Source: an uncultured Clostridia bacterium (GTDB lineage: Bacteria > Bacillota > Clostridia > Oscillospirales > Ruminococcaceae). From it: DNA of 64,000 nt. The DNA is taken from positions 1-64,000 of the forward strand of contig CANQKD010000003.1 of NCBI GenBank assembly GCA_947624375.1, read 5' to 3'. The position numbers were made by a program, and so were the translations under genes. The notes under the pieces are model-generated. The model was given only the letters and a program-made list of their open reading frames with translations, did no database searches and had not been told where the DNA came from. Below, piece by piece: positions 1 to 9,481 of this stretch (position 1 is the stretch's first letter; the number at the start of each line of letters is the position of its first letter).

Positions 1-183
1 GGGCGTGTATCCATTACCAAAATTATTTGATATGTTAAGTATCCCCATTTCAGGATATCCGTTGTTTTCTCTGCTCAGTTTTTGCAAGGCTTCATTAGTT
101 TTAATTTCTTGCTGAATTTTCTTTGAAATAAAATAATTTTCAGTATATTCAAATACAACATTTCGCATTTCTTTAATGTTCAA
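1..183 (-). CDS. hypothetical protein, partial (C-terminus beyond window)
   Basis: An open frame runs from a TTG at 183 (or an ATG at 168) to the window edge with no stop, at least 61 codons. The visible residues are rich in Lys, Asn and Glu and match no family I can name. An in-frame stop lies just upstream of the TTG, so the start must be one of these two codons; neither has a convincing ribosome binding site. It follows the 65-residue ORF by 14 nt on the same strand, so it is probably part of the same element. Confidence 0.4.
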   Translation of the reverse strand, partial: MNIKEMRNVVFEYTENYFISKKIQQEIKTNEALQKLSRENNGYPEMGILNISNNFGNGYTP

Positions 184-197
184 TCTTCAAAATATGT

Positions 198-395
198 TTA
201 TCTTCCACTAAGCAGATACTGCATCAAGCGCAATGCAGCCGACACATCAACAGCTTGAAATAATTCATTTGCAAGTTTCTCACGTTGTGTTGACGAGAGA
301 ACGCTGACAGATTTCATCGCGGTAAATATGTCTTGCTTTGCTTTTTCGTATGGGTCGGTCGGCTCAAGACCTACTATAGGCTTGATAGGATTCAC
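198..395 (-). CDS. small hypothetical protein of the integrative element
   Basis: A 65-residue ORF starting at GTG, with an AGGAG sequence about ten bases upstream (407-411). It has no signal peptide or membrane segment. The second half is predicted mainly helical and ends in LSGR. I do not recognise the family. It lies between the recombinase-linked ORF at 441-581 and the partial ORF at the window edge, all on one strand, which suggests a short element-encoded operon. Confidence 0.5.
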   Translation of the reverse strand: MNPIKPIVGLEPTDPYEKAKQDIFTAMKSVSVLSSTQREKLANELFQAVDVSAALRLMQYLLSGR

Positions 396-440
396 TTAAT
401 GTCATCTCCTTTCTTTCTTGTTTTCCTGTTGAGATAATTA

Positions 441-581
441 TTATATTAAAAGGGTTATCCTAATTTTGTAAGAGTATTTTGTCACACTTCTTGCCTCAGA
501 AAGCCACTTATTCATCATTTTACGGACAGCTATTTTATCTGTTCCTTCCGGCACTTTCGATGAACCATCCAATCTATTCAC
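441..581 (-). CDS. very short hypothetical protein downstream of recombinase
   Basis: A 46-residue frame read directly from the sequence: GTG at 581 (alternatively TTG at 572, which is better spaced from the AGGA at 584-587) to a TAA at 441. It begins 14 nt after the recombinase stop on the same strand. Basic and Ser-rich residues dominate, and WLSEARSVTKYSYK is the most distinctive stretch. It could be a genuine small protein or a truncated remnant; no family was recognised. Confidence 0.4.
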   Translation of the reverse strand: MNRLDGSSKVPEGTDKIAVRKMMNKWLSEARSVTKYSYKIRITLLI

Positions 582-595
582 TTCCTTTTTATAGT

Positions 596-1525
596 TTATT
601 TTTTCTTTGAACTATATTTCTTGTTGCTTCTATGAGTACCATTCTCATCCGTTACAATATTGGATCTACGCTGTTTAGCTTCCTGCGCGTTTTGGAAAAC
701 ATCCTCTGTAATAATGGGTGGATGGTTGTCCTTAACCAAATATTCATATTCCTTGGTAAATGAGTCTGTAAGTCTTACTGTACCAACATATTTTTCATTT
801 GTCAAAATATTTTCAATTGCCCGTTTGCTCCATTGAGGCTTTCCCGCCGGGGAAGATATACCTTTCTGTTTTAATTCTTTAATTATTCCGAGTACGCTCT
901 TGCCCTCAATGTACCAGCGAAAAATGTCACGGACAACTTGCGCCTGTTCTTTGTTGATCACAAGGTCGCCATCTTTATTTTTGTCATACCCATATAATCT
1001 GCGTTTATATAAACCCGATGTACCACTGGCAGCTCTAAAGCTTAATCCCATACGTATATTATCGCTTCTGCTCTCATTTTCTGCCTGAGCAAAGGACTCT
1101 ATAATTGAAATCATCATTTCGCTGTCGATATCATCAGTATCCAAGTTTTCCTGTTCAAAAATTACTCGCACACCTGCTGCCTTTAAACGGCGGAGCGCAT
1201 TTAGCGTGTCCACGGTATCTCTGCCAAAACGGCTAATACTCTTTGTCAGAATTACAGAAATATGATTAAGTTCACATTCCTTTAGCATCCTTTCAAACTC
1301 ACCCCGTGGTGAGCCTGATTTTGCCGACCCAATATCTATAAATGTATCACAAAGTTTCCATTGTTCAACATGCGATACCGCTTTTGTTAAAGCGGAAATT
1401 TGGGCGGAAAGGCTATTCAACTGGTCCTTTTCAGACGTACTGACGCGGCAATATATACCTACATTCTTTACGATCTTATCCGGCTTAGCTGGTATATAGA
1501 ATATCTTTGATTCCACTTCAGGCAC
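596..1525 (-). CDS. serine site-specific recombinase (resolvase/invertase family)
   Basis: A DNA recombinase that cuts and rejoins DNA through a serine-linked intermediate. The N-terminal resolvase domain (residues about 20-160) contains YCRVST, with Ser29 as the likely nucleophile, and SRFGRDTVD further on. A Recombinase domain follows (about 185-270, including the conserved GKPQWSKRAIENILTNEKY region). At 309 residues it is much shorter than typical large serine integrases (about 450-700) and lacks their zinc ribbon and coiled coil, ending in a Lys-rich tail. It resembles the short members found in multi-recombinase sets at ICE ends. Its position behind rlmD suggests it takes part in integration or excision. 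Confidence 0.85.
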   Translation of the reverse strand: MPEVESKIFYIPAKPDKIVKNVGIYCRVSTSEKDQLNSLSAQISALTKAVSHVEQWKLCDTFIDIGSAKSGSPRGEFERMLKECELNHISVILTKSISRFGRDTVDTLNALRRLKAAGVRVIFEQENLDTDDIDSEMMISIIESFAQAENESRSDNIRMGLSFRAASGTSGLYKRRLYGYDKNKDGDLVINKEQAQVVRDIFRWYIEGKSVLGIIKELKQKGISSPAGKPQWSKRAIENILTNEKYVGTVRLTDSFTKEYEYLVKDNHPPIITEDVFQNAQEAKQRRSNIVTDENGTHRSNKKYSSKKK

Positions 1526-1641
1526 TCCTTTCTAAGGTTTTAATTTAGCCTAAATATATCACTCAATAAGCCGAATGACAGATAGGCTGTTTTAATCTAC
1601 TGTTTGTCTAAAAATACAATATATTGTGCAGCACGTAATAA

Positions 1642-3042
1642 CTATATACAAGATGTCCTTGACATCAACACCACACACTCCACATGGCTTGTGCGGGGAA
1701 ACATATCCACAGCGCAGAGCCTCTGGCAGGTGTAGCCGTACTGCGCAAGGCGCTTTACATCGCGCGCGGCTGTGGCAGGGTCGCAGGAGACCATTACTAT
1801 TCTTTTGGGGGCGGCTTTCGCTATCGTTTCTATCGTCAGCTCCGAGCAGCCTTTTCTCGGCGGATCTACAACAATCACATCGGGCGCGCAGCCACTTTCT
1901 CGCAGATGAGAAAAGACCTCGCCTGCATCGCCGCAGTAAAATGCGGCATTTGTTATGCCGTTGCGAGCGGCGTTGCGTTTTGCATTCTCTACCGCCTGCG
2001 CCACCTGCTCAACACCTACGATCTTCACATCTTTAGCGCGTTTTGCCATTGAAAGACCTATCGTGCCCGTGCCGCAGTAAAGGTCTGCGATAACATCGCC
2101 GCTTTGTGGCGCGGCATACTCAAAAGCCTTGGCGTAAAGCCGCTGTGCCTGCGCGGTGTTCACCTGATAAAACGACAGCGGAGAAAGCTCCACCACGTTT
2201 CCGCACATGGTGTCCGTTATAGTGTCACCGCCAAAAAGGGTCACGCACTTTTCGCCCAGAATAACATTCGTATTTTTTGGATTTATATTCAGCACAATGC
2301 TCTTTACCTCGGGAAAACTCTGCGCTATCTCTCGGCACATCAGCATAAGCTTTTTTGAAATATCACGCGCGGCAACAATGCACAGCATTATCTCTCCGCT
2401 GTTATATCCTCGGCGCAGATAAATGTGGCGCACCTCTCCCCTGCCGCTTTCTTCGCTGTATGCCGTTATATGCGCTTTTTCCATACATTCAAGGCATACT
2501 TTCACAATATCCGAAAACACTTTTGGCTGCAAGGGGCAATCATCTATCGGTATCACCCTGTGGCTGCGCGAGGCATAAAAACCGCAGGCAAGTTTGCCGC
2601 CTGACTGCGTTACGGGGTACTGCGCCTTGTTGCGGTAGCGGTCTGTTTCATCTGCCCGGGTAATGCCGTCACACTGCGGTGTTACGCCTGCGATCCTTTC
2701 AAAAGCATCGGTGACTGTTTTCAGCTTTGCCTCGCGCTCTGCTTTGTAAGAAATATGTCTGTAAACGCAGCCGCCGCACTTGCCGTAAGCGCCGCAGTCT
2801 GCTTTTATACGAAACGGTGACGGCTCTGTCAGCTGCTCAATTTTACCGTAGCAGTAGCTTTTGCATACCTTAACTATCCTGCACTGCAATTTATCGCCGA
2901 CAGAAGTAAACGGCACGAACACCGCCATGCCGTTTTCAGCTCTGCCTATGCCGCTGCCCTCGCTTGTAAGAGAGGTTATTTGCAGCGAAATTATGTCATT
3001 TTTTCTAAGCTCTTTCAATACCGAAAAACTCCCCGACTTCAT
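1642..3042 (-). CDS. rlmD: 23S rRNA (uracil-5-)-methyltransferase RlmD/RumA family
   Basis: Methylates C5 of a uracil in 23S rRNA using S-adenosylmethionine. A TRAM RNA-binding domain occupies about residues 12-70. A cluster of cysteines (Cys83, Cys89, Cys92, with a later Cys near 169) fits the family's 4Fe-4S site. The SAM-binding motif DLYCGTGTIG lies near 320 and the catalytic SCDPAT loop near 419. The length of 466 residues is normal. The start overlaps the end of hemZ by 38 bp, so the two are translationally linked. The last few residues (after HVECVVLMS) may be supplied by the adjoining integrative element. It could equally be called RlmCD; the exact target uracil cannot be told from sequence. 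Confidence 0.9.
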   Translation of the reverse strand: MKSGSFSVLKELRKNDIISLQITSLTSEGSGIGRAENGMAVFVPFTSVGDKLQCRIVKVCKSYCYGKIEQLTEPSPFRIKADCGAYGKCGGCVYRHISYKAEREAKLKTVTDAFERIAGVTPQCDGITRADETDRYRNKAQYPVTQSGGKLACGFYASRSHRVIPIDDCPLQPKVFSDIVKVCLECMEKAHITAYSEESGRGEVRHIYLRRGYNSGEIMLCIVAARDISKKLMLMCREIAQSFPEVKSIVLNINPKNTNVILGEKCVTLFGGDTITDTMCGNVVELSPLSFYQVNTAQAQRLYAKAFEYAAPQSGDVIADLYCGTGTIGLSMAKRAKDVKIVGVEQVAQAVENAKRNAARNGITNAAFYCGDAGEVFSHLRESGCAPDVIVVDPPRKGCSELTIETIAKAAPKRIVMVSCDPATAARDVKRLAQYGYTCQRLCAVDMFPRTSHVECVVLMSRTSCI

Positions 3043-4471
3043 TTTTCTTTTCTATCATAAGGTCAAAATGCTTGTTGTATTCAAGAGGAAATTTGTAGTT
3101 GAATATTCTTTGCAGCCTGCCGCCGATGCGGTCTACAAGCTTTGTTGATGCCCCAGCACCTACGGCGATTATAGTCTGGTTTTCTTCCATTATGTATACG
3201 TTATACAATCCCTCGTGCCCCGGCATTGCCCAACCTATATTCTCCTGACCGTCAAGCTGATCTTTCTGCCTGTAAAGATAATACGGAAAATACCCCGAAA
3301 CTATCAGCCTGTCGGAGGCGTAGTCTATCATCTTCTCTGCATCGGCATTAAGGTCATATCCGCCGCTGTGATTGAGGTTCGCGGCGCGTTTTATAGAAAG
3401 CGTATGCACCGTGATATTCTCGGGCGCAAGGCTTATAATGCCATCGACCGTGCGCTTAAAGCTATCAAAAGTATCTGTCGGCAGCCCTGCGATTATATCG
3501 GTATTTATAACATCAAAGCCAAAGCCCTTCGCCATTTCATAAGCACTGTAAAACTGCTCCACCGTGTGCTTTCTGCCAATAGCTTTCAGAACATCATCGC
3601 TAAGCGTCTGAGGATTTATAGAGATACGCCGCGCACCGCCGTCATAAATAACGCGAAGTTTCTGCTCCGTCACCGTGTCAGCTCTGCCTGCTTCAACGGT
3701 GTATTCGCGCACCTGTGACATATCAAAACTTTCGCCGATTGTCTTCATTATAGCTTCCAAATACGCCGCGTCAATAGCCGTGGGCGTGCCGCCGCCTATG
3801 TACACGGTATCCAGCCGCTTGCCTGTTTTTTGCATAAGCTGCCCTGTATACCGTATCTCGGCGCAGAGGTTTGAAACATAGCCGGGTATCAGCGGCAGAC
3901 TGCTCTCGACCGACTGCGAAACAAAGCTGCAATACGAACATCTCGAAGTACAAAACGGTATAGAAACATACAGACTGAACGTGTTGTCATCAAGGCTCGC
4001 GAGGATATCCTCCTGCACCTTTGCCACAGCAAAAGCCATGTTTATTTTCTTGTCCGAGCAAAGATAGACCTCTTTCAGCCTGTCGCGTATCTGCTCATCT
4101 GTAAGCCCTGCCGCCGCCATCGCGTTTATCTGCTTTACGGGGCGTATGCCTGTTACTATTCCCCACTGCGGCTTTTTGCCCGTGAGTTTTGAAAGACAGC
4201 GATACAAGTATGCCGCCAGAGTAAGCTCGCACTCGCTTTCGTTCTCGCTGAGTATAACGCCTGCTTCATTTGCGACCTGACCGTCCAGTCTGCAATATAC
4301 GAAAAGGCTGGTCATCAGCGCTTTCTTTTCGCGCTTTACAAAGCATATGTCGCCCTCCTGCCCCTCATGGGTAGAAGCGACCGTCAGCTTGAAGCTCTGC
4401 GCAGGCAAAAAAAGCTTCACCACCGCTTCAAGCTCGTATTTCAAGTCCAGTGAACTAAGTATCAGTTTCAT
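3005..4471 (-). CDS. hemZ: radical SAM coproporphyrinogen III oxidase-like protein HemZ
   Basis: A radical SAM enzyme of the HemN/HemZ group. The iron-sulfur motif is CTSRCSYC (Cys174, Cys178, Cys181), followed by the GGGTPTA segment typical of the group. The 488-residue length and an N-terminal extension of about 160 residues before the radical SAM core match the HemZ branch rather than HemN. Family members are annotated as oxygen-independent coproporphyrinogen III dehydrogenases, but HemZ proteins often lack proven activity, and no other haem genes are visible here. It lies between the MBL hydrolase (24 nt upstream) and rlmD (overlapping) in a minus-strand operon. Confidence 0.85.
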   Translation of the reverse strand: MKLILSSLDLKYELEAVVKLFLPAQSFKLTVASTHEGQEGDICFVKREKKALMTSLFVYCRLDGQVANEAGVILSENESECELTLAAYLYRCLSKLTGKKPQWGIVTGIRPVKQINAMAAAGLTDEQIRDRLKEVYLCSDKKINMAFAVAKVQEDILASLDDNTFSLYVSIPFCTSRCSYCSFVSQSVESSLPLIPGYVSNLCAEIRYTGQLMQKTGKRLDTVYIGGGTPTAIDAAYLEAIMKTIGESFDMSQVREYTVEAGRADTVTEQKLRVIYDGGARRISINPQTLSDDVLKAIGRKHTVEQFYSAYEMAKGFGFDVINTDIIAGLPTDTFDSFKRTVDGIISLAPENITVHTLSIKRAANLNHSGGYDLNADAEKMIDYASDRLIVSGYFPYYLYRQKDQLDGQENIGWAMPGHEGLYNVYIMEENQTIIAVGAGASTKLVDRIGGRLQRIFNYKFPLEYNKHFDLMIEKKNEVGEFFGIERA

Positions 4472-4495
4472 TTTGTGCTCCTGTTCTCTTTCTGT

Positions 4496-5122
4496 TTATA
4501 GTCTTTTAAGATAGTAATTGTTCTCTTTCTCAAAGTCAAGGCTCGTCATGTCCTCGTGACCGGGATACACCGTGTAATCTTTGTCTATCGCCGCAAGCTT
4601 TTTCAGCGACTGTAACATTGCATTTATATCGCTGCCGGGAAAGTCCGTTCTGCCTATGCTGCACCGAAAAAGCGTATCGCCGCTGAACATATTATCCCCT
4701 GCAATATAGCAAACGCTGCCCTGCGTGTGACCGGGCGTGTGCATGACTTTTATCTGCACTTCGTCTAGCTGCAAAACGTCTCCGTCAGAAAGCGGCAAAG
4801 CGTTTTCCACTCTTTCAAAAACGCCGCCCGTCATACTGTTTGCAAGGTTTAGCCTGCCGTCGGTAAGCATTGCCATATCACCCGAGTGTATATACACCTT
4901 GCAGCCCGACTTTTCTTGCAGCTGCGCCGCGGCTTCGATATGGTCAATATGCCCGTGGGTAAGAAGCAGCATCTTCAGCGAAAGACCTCTCCTTTGTATC
5001 TCGCTCAGCACAAAGTCAGCGTTTGCGGGCGCATCTACCAAAGCCGCCGAACCCTTTTCGGAAGCTATAATATAGCTGTTAGCTCCGCACAGTCCCATCG
5101 GCGGAAGTATAAAAATATTCAT
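4496..5122 (-). CDS. MBL-fold metallo-hydrolase (glyoxalase II-like)
   Basis: A 208-residue metallo-beta-lactamase-fold hydrolase. The metal-binding THGHIDH motif is at residues 55-61, MHTPGHT supplies a further His, and SGDTLF supplies the bridging Asp. The closing YPGHEDMT is the last conserved His. The compact size, without a C-terminal substrate domain, matches the YqgX/YcbL group of hydroxyacylglutathione-hydrolase-like proteins. Substrate unknown. It sits 9 nt after rel and 24 nt before hemZ, the usual position of this gene behind relA in many Clostridia. Confidence 0.85.
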   Translation of the reverse strand: MNIFILPPMGLCGANSYIIASEKGSAALVDAPANADFVLSEIQRRGLSLKMLLLTHGHIDHIEAAAQLQEKSGCKVYIHSGDMAMLTDGRLNLANSMTGGVFERVENALPLSDGDVLQLDEVQIKVMHTPGHTQGSVCYIAGDNMFSGDTLFRCSIGRTDFPGSDINAMLQSLKKLAAIDKDYTVYPGHEDMTSLDFEKENNYYLKRL

Positions 5123-5131
5123 CTTATCACC

Positions 5132-7324
5132 TTATTTGCCAGTTCTGTCTACAGACAAAACGCTTGGCACCTTTTTAAGTCTTTGTATAACGTTGTTCAG
5201 CTGATTTACCCCTGCAACGCTTATCGTTACCATAACGCTGGCATTGCCGTTTTTAAGCTCTCTCGCCGTTGCCTCGTGCATGGGTATGCGAATGTTTGAA
5301 AGCTCTACCGATATATCAGCAAGCAGACCTATCCTGTCTGTTGCAAGAATATCCAGTGTAACTTTGAAATAGCTGTTCTCCTCGCTGCTGTTTGCCCACC
5401 TTACCGCTATCCAGCGCTCTCTCTGCGTCTCGCTGCTCATCTGACCGAGATAATTTGCACAGTCGGTCTTGTGCACCGAAATGCCGTGACCGCGCGTTAC
5501 AAAGCCTACAATATCATCGCCCGGCAGAGGGTTGCAGCACTGCGCAAATTTTATCTCACAGTCGGGTATGCCGTCAACTATAACGCCCGACTTGTTTTTT
5601 ACGCTGCTTTCTTTTACCTGCTCTAAAACTCTTAGCTGCTCGGGCATCTCCTTTTCCTGAACGCGCTTGCTGTAGGCGGTCTTCAGGTGCTGCATAAGTT
5701 TTGATACCTGTATTCCGCCGTAGCCTATGGCGGCAAAAAAGTCGTCAAGCGTTTCACAGTTGTGCTTTTTCATATCCGCCGAGAGAAACTCTTCCAGCTC
5801 GTCTTCGGGTATTCTTATAAGGTTGCGGCGAAACTCCGTTTCAAGCGTTCTTCGCCCCTCAAAAATATTTTCCTCACGCCTCTCGCGCTTGAACCACGTG
5901 CGTATTTTTGAGCGCGCCTCGTTGGTGACGCACATTTTCAGCCAGCTTCTGCTGGGGGTGTGGTTGGGGTTTGTTATTATCTCAACTATCTCGCCCGTTT
6001 TCAGCTTGTGGTCGAGCGAGACCATTTTCTTGTCCACCTTTGCGCCGCACATTCTGTGACCCACCTGCGTGTGTATCGCATACGCAAAGTCAATAACGTT
6101 AGCGCCGTTGGGCAGCGTTATCATGTCGCCTTTCGGTGTGAACACAAACAGATCTTCGGTAGATAGATCGCTCTTTATTGACCTTACAATATCTTCAACA
6201 TCATTGGTGTTCTGCTGCGTTTCAAGTATCTGCCTTACCCACGCCAGACGGTTGTCGTCTTTTGTGTACTTGGTGTTTATGCCCTCTTTGTACTTCCAGT
6301 GGGCTGCTATTCCGTACTCGGCGGTGCGGTGCATTTCTTTGGTGCGTATCTGCACTTCAAAAGGCGAACCCTCGTTGCCTATAACTGTTGTGTGCAGCGA
6401 CTGATACATATTCGCTTTCGGCGTTGAGATATAGTCTTTGAACCTGTTTGGTATCGGGTTGAACATATCGTGAATTATACCTAAAACATTGTAACATTCA
6501 TTCACCGTATCTACTATTATCCTCACCGCGTACCTGTCAAATATCTGGTCAAACTCCTTGCCGTCGCGGTATATCTTTTTGTATATGCCGTAGTTGCTCT
6601 TTACCCTGCCTTCTATTATAAACTCCTTGTCAAAATCCTGCGAGAGGCGCGCGCGGATCTTTGCCATAATGCCGTCAATAATGCGCTGCCTGTCAGCCTT
6701 GCGTGTGGCAATAAGCCGCTCTATCTCCTCATAAGCATACGGGTCGAGATACATAAAAGACAGATCTTCCAGTTCCTCTTTTATAGAGCGTATTCCCAGC
6801 CTGTGGGCTATCGGAGCGTATATGTTCATCGTTTCAAGAGCCGTTGCCCTCTGCTTATCCTGTGCGCGGTATTTCAGCGTGCGCATATTGTGTATGCGGT
6901 CGGCAAGCTTTATTATCATAACTCTGATATCCTCGCTCATCGCCAGCAGTATCTTGCGCACGTTCTCGGCGGTCTGCTCCTCTTTGGTAAGCAGCGGTAT
7001 CTTTTTCAGCTTTGTAACGCCGTCGACCAGCATAGCAACATCGGCGCCGAACTTCTTAGATATATCATCTATAGAAAACTCGGTGTCCTCCGCAACATCG
7101 TGCAGCAGCCCCGCGCAGATAGTATCGGTGTCCATACCCAGGTCTATCAGTATGCAGGCTACCGCTATCGGGTGAATGATATACGGCTCGCCAGAATCGC
7201 GCTTCTGACCTGTGTGGGCGGTGTTTGCAAACTCATATGCCGCGAATATTTTCTTGGTATCGTACTGCTTTTCACTGTCTTTAAGTTTTTGTTCCAGATA
7301 ATTTTTAGTATATTCCTCTGGCAT
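5132..7324 (-). CDS. rel: bifunctional (p)ppGpp synthase/hydrolase Rel
   Basis: Controls the stringent response by making and degrading (p)ppGpp. The N-terminal HD hydrolase domain shows His51 and LLHDVAEDTE (about 73-82), with LADRIHNMRTL later. The synthetase domain follows (about 230-360, with KANMYQSLHT and FEVQIRT). Then come a TGS domain (about 395-455, DLFVFTPKGD), a helical/zinc-finger region with the CCNPLPGD segment, and a C-terminal ACT domain. At 730 residues it is the normal full-length RSH size, and the intact HD residues support dual activity. Translation starts at ATG 7324, preceded by AAAGGGTG. It is 32 nt downstream of recJ. Confidence 0.95.
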   Translation of the reverse strand: MPEEYTKNYLEQKLKDSEKQYDTKKIFAAYEFANTAHTGQKRDSGEPYIIHPIAVACILIDLGMDTDTICAGLLHDVAEDTEFSIDDISKKFGADVAMLVDGVTKLKKIPLLTKEEQTAENVRKILLAMSEDIRVMIIKLADRIHNMRTLKYRAQDKQRATALETMNIYAPIAHRLGIRSIKEELEDLSFMYLDPYAYEEIERLIATRKADRQRIIDGIMAKIRARLSQDFDKEFIIEGRVKSNYGIYKKIYRDGKEFDQIFDRYAVRIIVDTVNECYNVLGIIHDMFNPIPNRFKDYISTPKANMYQSLHTTVIGNEGSPFEVQIRTKEMHRTAEYGIAAHWKYKEGINTKYTKDDNRLAWVRQILETQQNTNDVEDIVRSIKSDLSTEDLFVFTPKGDMITLPNGANVIDFAYAIHTQVGHRMCGAKVDKKMVSLDHKLKTGEIVEIITNPNHTPSRSWLKMCVTNEARSKIRTWFKRERREENIFEGRRTLETEFRRNLIRIPEDELEEFLSADMKKHNCETLDDFFAAIGYGGIQVSKLMQHLKTAYSKRVQEKEMPEQLRVLEQVKESSVKNKSGVIVDGIPDCEIKFAQCCNPLPGDDIVGFVTRGHGISVHKTDCANYLGQMSSETQRERWIAVRWANSSEENSYFKVTLDILATDRIGLLADISVELSNIRIPMHEATARELKNGNASVMVTISVAGVNQLNNVIQRLKKVPSVLSVDRTGK

Positions 7325-7356
7325 ACCCTAAACACCCTTTCTTAAAAATTTTTGTA

Positions 7357-9390
7357 TTATGCGTTTTGCAAAGCCGCCAGCCTTTTCATGGTATTTGTCG
7401 CCGACAGATCAGCCTTGCCCTGCGTCTTAACGGTCTCGATATATCTGCAACCGTCAGAGAGCCTTGCTATCCCTGCCTCGCAGAAAATATCAGCACAGGC
7501 GCGCGTTTTGCCAAAGTTTATGTTATATTCAAGATACATTCTCTGCATCAGCATATCTATACTTGTGCCGTCTCCTATAGCTTTGTATACCGCCAGCAGC
7601 TCTTTCCTTTCGGGCATTATCAGAGAGGCAAGCTTTGGCTCTACGTTTTTTCCGCACACAATGTCGTCATAACACCTCATCGCCGCGAACGCCTTTTGCT
7701 GCTTTATGCCGCTCAGGCGTATATCCTCTGATCTCAGCGATACCGACCTTTTTCCGTTAAACTCATTTATGCCCGCTCTTACCATTATGTCTACCCTGTC
7801 GCCCTGCCGTATACCTGTTTTTGCCGGCTCTTTGCCAAACAGCAAAATGTCCTGCACCGTGCTGTCGTAAGAGACCTCGAGCTTTGTGTGCTTGCCTTGC
7901 GAGAGCGGCACTATCCTTTGCACCTTTGCGCCCACCATTGCAAACAGCGGCTCTGGATTGCTCTCACCAAACGGCTCCAGCCTTTCAAGCGACTGCACCT
8001 GACCGCAGGTAAGATCTTCGCGCGTGAGCAGCTTGTCGGCGTTAAGCTCTGTGTACGGCATGGTTTCCGCCTTGTCGGCATACTCGCGAACCATCTGCCT
8101 GAAAGCCTTGATGTTTTCTTCTTTTATAGAAAGACCGCCTGCACATTCATGTCCGCCCGACTTTTCCAGAAGGCTTTCGCAGTATGTAAAGCACTTGAAG
8201 ATATTGAACCCGTGCATACTTCTTGCACTGCCCCTTGCCATGCCGTCTTCATCTACTGAAATAAGCACGCACGGTTTGCCGTATGCTTCCATGATCTTCG
8301 AGGCAACTATGCCTATCACCCCGTGGTGCCAGCCCTTGCCGTCTATTACAAGCACTTTGTCCGAGAGCAGACTTGCGTCTTTGTCTATCGTTTCTTTTAT
8401 CTGCGCGATGATCTCTTGTTCGCTTGCCTTGCGGCTGCTGTTAAGAGCGTTCAGCTCCTCCGCTTTAAGCTGTGCTTCTTCGTCTTCTGCCAGCAAAAGC
8501 GCCACCGCCGATTTTGGCGAACCGAATCTTCCTGCGGCATTTATGCGCGGCGCAAGTTTGAAAGCTATATCTGTGCAAGTCATTTTCTGCGCCTTTTCAC
8601 CGCCCACGCCGCTAAGCTCCATAAGCTCTAAAAGACCCTGATTTTCGGTATTTTTTAAAAGCCTCATGCCGGTGTTGACTATCGTTTTGTTCTCGCCCCT
8701 CAGCGGAACAACATCTGCCACCGTGCCTATAGCGACCAGATCGCCATACTGCTCTAAGACCGCATCATAACTGCCGCCGTCAAGAGCCGCGCACAGCTTC
8801 AGCGCAACGCCCACTCCTGCAATATCTTTAAAAGAAGACGGGCAATCAGCTCTGTGGGGGTCTACTATCGCGACCGCTTTTGGCAGCACCTCGGGCGGCT
8901 TGTGGTGGTCGGTAACTACCAGCTTCATGCCAAGCTGCTCTGTCAGCTCTGCCTCTTCTACCGCCGAAATGCCGTTGTCAACGGTAATAATAAGCTTTAC
9001 GCCGCTTTCCGCCAGCCTGCGGACAGCATCAGCGTTCATGCCAAAGCCCTCTGAGCGCTCGGGTATATAATAAGTAACATTTGCGCCGCTGTTTTCAAGA
9101 TAATTATAAAGCACCGCAGTTGCCGTAACGCCGTCGCAGTCATAGTCGCCGTAAACGCATATAGGCTCAAAGCTGTCTATCGCCTTGTTTATAGTATCCG
9201 CAGCTGTCTGCATATCTTTGAGCATAAACGGGTCTTCAAGCGGCATATCTTCAAAAAACGCAGCAATATCGTCAAGATCTTTACAACCCCTTGACAGCAG
9301 CACCTTTATGCACAGCGGTGAAAGATCGCACTGCTTTTCTATTTCTTTTGCAAGGGCTTCATCGGGCTTTCCCACAGTCCAGCGGTTCAT
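7357..9390 (-). CDS. recJ: single-stranded-DNA-specific exonuclease RecJ
   Basis: A 5'-3' single-strand exonuclease used in recombination and mismatch repair. The DHH phosphoesterase motifs are visible: GDYDCDGVTA near residue 81, VTDHH near 155, and DPHR. A DHHA1 region with GWHHGVIGIVASK follows near 335, then an OB-like domain. At 677 residues it is close to the compact RecJ type. It is the first gene of the operon recJ-rel-MBL-hemZ-rlmD, with its own promoter at 9427-9455, and is divergent from argS. Confidence 0.92.
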   Translation of the reverse strand: MNRWTVGKPDEALAKEIEKQCDLSPLCIKVLLSRGCKDLDDIAAFFEDMPLEDPFMLKDMQTAADTINKAIDSFEPICVYGDYDCDGVTATAVLYNYLENSGANVTYYIPERSEGFGMNADAVRRLAESGVKLIITVDNGISAVEEAELTEQLGMKLVVTDHHKPPEVLPKAVAIVDPHRADCPSSFKDIAGVGVALKLCAALDGGSYDAVLEQYGDLVAIGTVADVVPLRGENKTIVNTGMRLLKNTENQGLLELMELSGVGGEKAQKMTCTDIAFKLAPRINAAGRFGSPKSAVALLLAEDEEAQLKAEELNALNSSRKASEQEIIAQIKETIDKDASLLSDKVLVIDGKGWHHGVIGIVASKIMEAYGKPCVLISVDEDGMARGSARSMHGFNIFKCFTYCESLLEKSGGHECAGGLSIKEENIKAFRQMVREYADKAETMPYTELNADKLLTREDLTCGQVQSLERLEPFGESNPEPLFAMVGAKVQRIVPLSQGKHTKLEVSYDSTVQDILLFGKEPAKTGIRQGDRVDIMVRAGINEFNGKRSVSLRSEDIRLSGIKQQKAFAAMRCYDDIVCGKNVEPKLASLIMPERKELLAVYKAIGDGTSIDMLMQRMYLEYNINFGKTRACADIFCEAGIARLSDGCRYIETVKTQGKADLSATNTMKRLAALQNA

Positions 9391-9426
9391 TATCCTACCT
9401 CCGTCAAAATTAGATTAGTCATTTTT

Positions 9427-9455
9427 ATTGTATCACATATCCGATAAATTTTCAA
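9427..9455 (-). promoter_or_regulatory. sigma-A promoter of the recJ-rel operon
   Basis: On the minus strand a TTGAAA -35 box (9450-9455) and a TACAAT -10 box (9427-9432) are separated by exactly 17 bp. They stand 37 nt before the recJ start. This is the only convincing promoter upstream of the five-gene operon. Confidence 0.75.
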
Positions 9456-9481
9456 GAGCGCGCAGGCGTTTTTATTTCTTC

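Larger units (their letters stand above)
1..1641. mobile_element. end of a putative integrative element next to rlmD
   Basis: This stretch is visibly more AT-rich than the operon that follows. It holds a serine recombinase and three very short ORFs, all on the minus strand. The recombinase lies directly behind the 3' end of rlmD. From established knowledge, the 3' end of rlmD/rumA is a recurrent integration site for serine-recombinase ICEs in Firmicutes. The outer end of the element lies outside the window, so its size, its cargo and the other attachment site cannot be seen. The boundary is inferred from the base-composition change and the gene order; no duplicated core was compared. Confidence 0.5.
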
